A stretch of 64,000 bases of DNA from Bradyrhizobium sp. CER78. Lineage in GTDB: Bacteria > Pseudomonadota > Alphaproteobacteria > Rhizobiales > Xanthobacteraceae. The translations under genes were made by a program, and so were the position numbers. The stretch's first letter is position 1, and every line of letters begins with the position of its first letter. The stretch is from contig NZ_JARVWP010000022.1 of NCBI RefSeq assembly GCF_029846235.1, positions 1-64,000 of the forward strand, read 5' to 3'. The notes beneath the pieces were generated by a model, which saw only the letters and a program-made list of their open reading frames with translations, did not search any database and was not told where the DNA came from. Shown here one piece after another: positions 62,230 to 64,000 of this stretch.

Positions 62230-64000
62230 GCAGCAGTGTCCAGCGCGTTGGTGTCCGCCGGGATCGGCAGGCGGATGGTGATGACGGCGCCGCTGCGGTC
62301 GGAGCGGTTGGCCGCCGCGATCGTGCCGCGCATCGCCTCGACGAAGCCGCGCGAGATCGCCAGGCCGAGGCCGGTGCCGGGACGAACATGGTCGCCCTTC
62401 TCGGCGCGATAGAACTTGTCGAACACGCTCTCGAGCTCGGCGGCGGGAATGCCGTTGCCTTCATCGAGAATCTGCAGCGCGATCGTGTCGCGGTCGCGCG
62501 CGCCACGGATCGAGATCGTGGTGTCCGAGGGAGCGTATTTGGCGGCATTGTCGAGCAGGTTGAACAGCACCTGCTCGAACAGCACGGCGTCGAGCTCCAG
62601 CATCGGCAAATCGGCCGCAAGTTCCAGCGACACCCGGTGATGCACCAGGATCTTGGCGGCACGGCGCAGCGCGCTGCCGACGATTTCGCCGACATCGTGC
62701 CGGGCGGTGTTGGGCACGATCGCGCCGGATTCCAGCTTGGTCATGTCGAGGAGATTGGCGATGAAGCGATTCAGCCGCTCCGACTCGTCGATCACGGTCG
62801 CGAGCAGATCATGCTTCTGGGCGTCGCTCAGGTTCGCACCGAGATCGCGCAGCGCCGAGGCAGAGCCGAGCACCGAGGCCAGCGGCGTCTTGAGGTCGTG
62901 CGAGATCGAGGTCAGAAGCGCGCCGCGCAGCCGGTCGGATTCCACCGTGCGCTTGACGCGGTCCATGTCCTCGACCAGCAGCACGCGCTCGATCGCGAGC
63001 GCCCCCTGGTCGACCAGCGCATCGAGCAGCCGGCGCTGGTCCGGCGTCAGCAGCGGTCCGGTGCGGTCGTCGTCGATGCCGATCACCCCGATCGGGCCGC
63101 GGCCGGTGCGCATCGGCAGGAAAAGCCTTTTGCCGCCCGGCAGCGTGTCCGAGCCGCGGCCGGCCGGGCGATCATTGGCCCAGGCCCAGTTCGCCGCAGC
63201 CAGATCGGCCTGGTCGAGTTGATCTTCCGGCGGATAGCCCGCCTTCACCGTCAGCACGCCGTCGTCGGACAGCAGCAGCACCACGCGCACCCGCAGCATC
63301 AGTGCGATCTGGTAGGCAGTCGCCCACAGCACGTCGTCCAGCGTTGCGGTGCCCGCCAGCTTGCGGCTGAACGCATAGAGCGATTCGGTGGTCCGAACCC
63401 GCCCGATTGCAGTATCGGCCTGGGTACGTACGCGCGCCGCGACATTGGAGACGAGCAATGCCACCAGCATGAAGAAGAAGAACGCCGCGATATTGGTCGG
63501 GTCGGTGATGGTGAAAGTGTAGATCGGCGGCAGGAAGAAGAAATTGTAGCTCAGCGAGGCCGCCACGCTCGCAAGCAGCGACGGCCACAGACCGTAGCGC
63601 GCCGCGGCGCCGACCACCGCGGTGATGAAGACGAGGTCGACGTTCTCGATGCCGAAGAACGGCTGGATCAGCTTGGCCGCGCCGAGCCCCAATGCCGTCA
63701 GCAGCAGCGCCATCAGATAGGGCCGCGGATTGAATGGTTCCTGCCGCTGCGCGGTCTGCACTGCGGCCTTGCCGACCGGCAGCTCATCGCCGGCAATCAC
63801 GTTGACGCTGATATTGCCGGCGCGGCGCACCAGGTCGTGCACCACCGAGCCGTGCGTCAGCTCAAACCAGCGCGAGCGCGTCGACTTGCCGATGATGATC
63901 TGGGTGACGTTGTTGGCCTGGGCGAAGCTGATGACGTCGTCGGCAATGCGGCGGCCGACGCCGGGAAGGGTCAGCGCCTCGCCGCCGAGCGATTCCGCAA
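62226..64000 (-). CDS. kdpD: Osmosensitive K+ channel histidine kinase KdpD (N-terminus beyond window)
   Basis: 591 codons are visible and the frame stays open to the right edge, so this is the C-terminal two thirds of a roughly 900-residue protein. From the edge: the end of the USP-like domain (ADDVISFAQANNVTQIIIGK), the four-helix DUF4118 membrane domain (LMALLLTALGLGAAKL to FFFMLVALLVSNVAARV), a GAF-like region, HisKA with LLTSISHDLKTPLASVLG, and the ATPase with LDEGNGIPAAELESVFDKFY and GTGLGLAISRGF. It senses potassium or turgor and phosphorylates KdpE. The kdpFABC pump genes are expected just outside the window. Confidence 0.95.
   Translation of the reverse strand, partial: AESLGGEALTLPGVGRRIADDVISFAQANNVTQIIIGKSTRSRWFELTHGSVVHDLVRRAGNISVNVIAGDELPVGKAAVQTAQRQEPFNPRPYLMALLLTALGLGAAKLIQPFFGIENVDLVFITAVVGAAARYGLWPSLLASVAASLSYNFFFLPPIYTFTITDPTNIAAFFFFMLVALLVSNVAARVRTQADTAIGRVRTTESLYAFSRKLAGTATLDDVLWATAYQIALMLRVRVVLLLSDDGVLTVKAGYPPEDQLDQADLAAANWAWANDRPAGRGSDTLPGGKRLFLPMRTGRGPIGVIGIDDDRTGPLLTPDQRRLLDALVDQGALAIERVLLVEDMDRVKRTVESDRLRGALLTSISHDLKTPLASVLGSASALRDLGANLSDAQKHDLLATVIDESERLNRFIANLLDMTKLESGAIVPNTARHDVGEIVGSALRRAAKILVHHRVSLELAADLPMLELDAVLFEQVLFNLLDNAAKYAPSDTTISIRGARDRDTIALQILDEGNGIPAAELESVFDKFYRAEKGDHVRPGTGLGLAISRGFVEAMRGTIAAANRSDRSGAVITIRLPIPADTNALDTAA

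Overview
The window reads as chromosomal DNA of a high-GC alphaproteobacterium, most likely Bradyrhizobium or a close relative. This rests on gene content (KdpDE, LigD/Ku, a TreS-maltokinase fusion, a transaldolase-phosphoglucose isomerase fusion, DUF3309, a PHA-granule-type protein), on palindromic intergenic repeats of a kind I recall from Bradyrhizobium genomes, and on EcfG-type (alphaproteobacterial general stress) promoter motifs. I found no rRNA, tRNA, CRISPR array or intact insertion sequence.

Layout. 1-6 kb (minus strand): a run of exported proteins. A caspase-fold protein that has lost both catalytic residues is followed by a DUF1800/DUF1501 pair and a ModA-like binding protein cut by the window edge. 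6-12 kb (plus): a hypothetical protein, then a three-gene 2-oxoacid:ferredoxin oxidoreductase operon consisting of a GltD-like flavoprotein with fused ferredoxin domain, KorA and KorB. 12-18 kb (minus): an orphan ABC binding protein and the PrkA-YeaH-SpoVR triad. 18.8-27.6 kb (plus): two small exported proteins and a compact pentose phosphate/gluconate operon (tal-pgi, gnd, zwf, pgl, gntK, a Cof-type HAD phosphatase).

27.8-38.6 kb is an accessory stretch with gene remnants, repeats and less GC-biased codon use. It holds a truncated RTX-type gene, the 3' stub of a TAXI-type binding protein gene, and a four-gene minus-strand signalling locus: TRAP-type binding protein, TorS-like hybrid kinase, stand-alone Hpt, and response regulator-nucleotide cyclase. 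It also holds a roughly 3.3-kb segment bounded by two direct repeats of about 92 bp that carries an NTF2-like protein, a nucleotidyltransferase overlapping a metallophosphoesterase, and a DedA protein. The signalling locus is the best candidate for an undescribed system: an SBP-primed phosphorelay that would end in cyclic-nucleotide synthesis.

38.6-56.6 kb is a glycogen/trehalose locus. malQ and a GH15 gene run leftward; glgE, treS-maltokinase, glgB, glgX, treZ and treY run rightward, so the GlgE route and the TreYZ route share one transcription unit. 56.6-61.5 kb holds a PHA-granule-type protein, a DUF3309 peptide, divergent ligD and ku (bacterial NHEJ) and a lysine-rich histone-like protein. 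61.5-64 kb holds kdpE and the 3' part of kdpD.

A thread not visible from gene calls alone is that sequences fitting the EcfG consensus (GGAAC, 16 nt, cGTT) lie in front of ku, on the opposite strand in front of ligD, in front of malQ-GH15 and in front of the DUF3309 gene. This suggests that end joining, glucan/trehalose turnover and a small membrane peptide belong to one general stress regulon.
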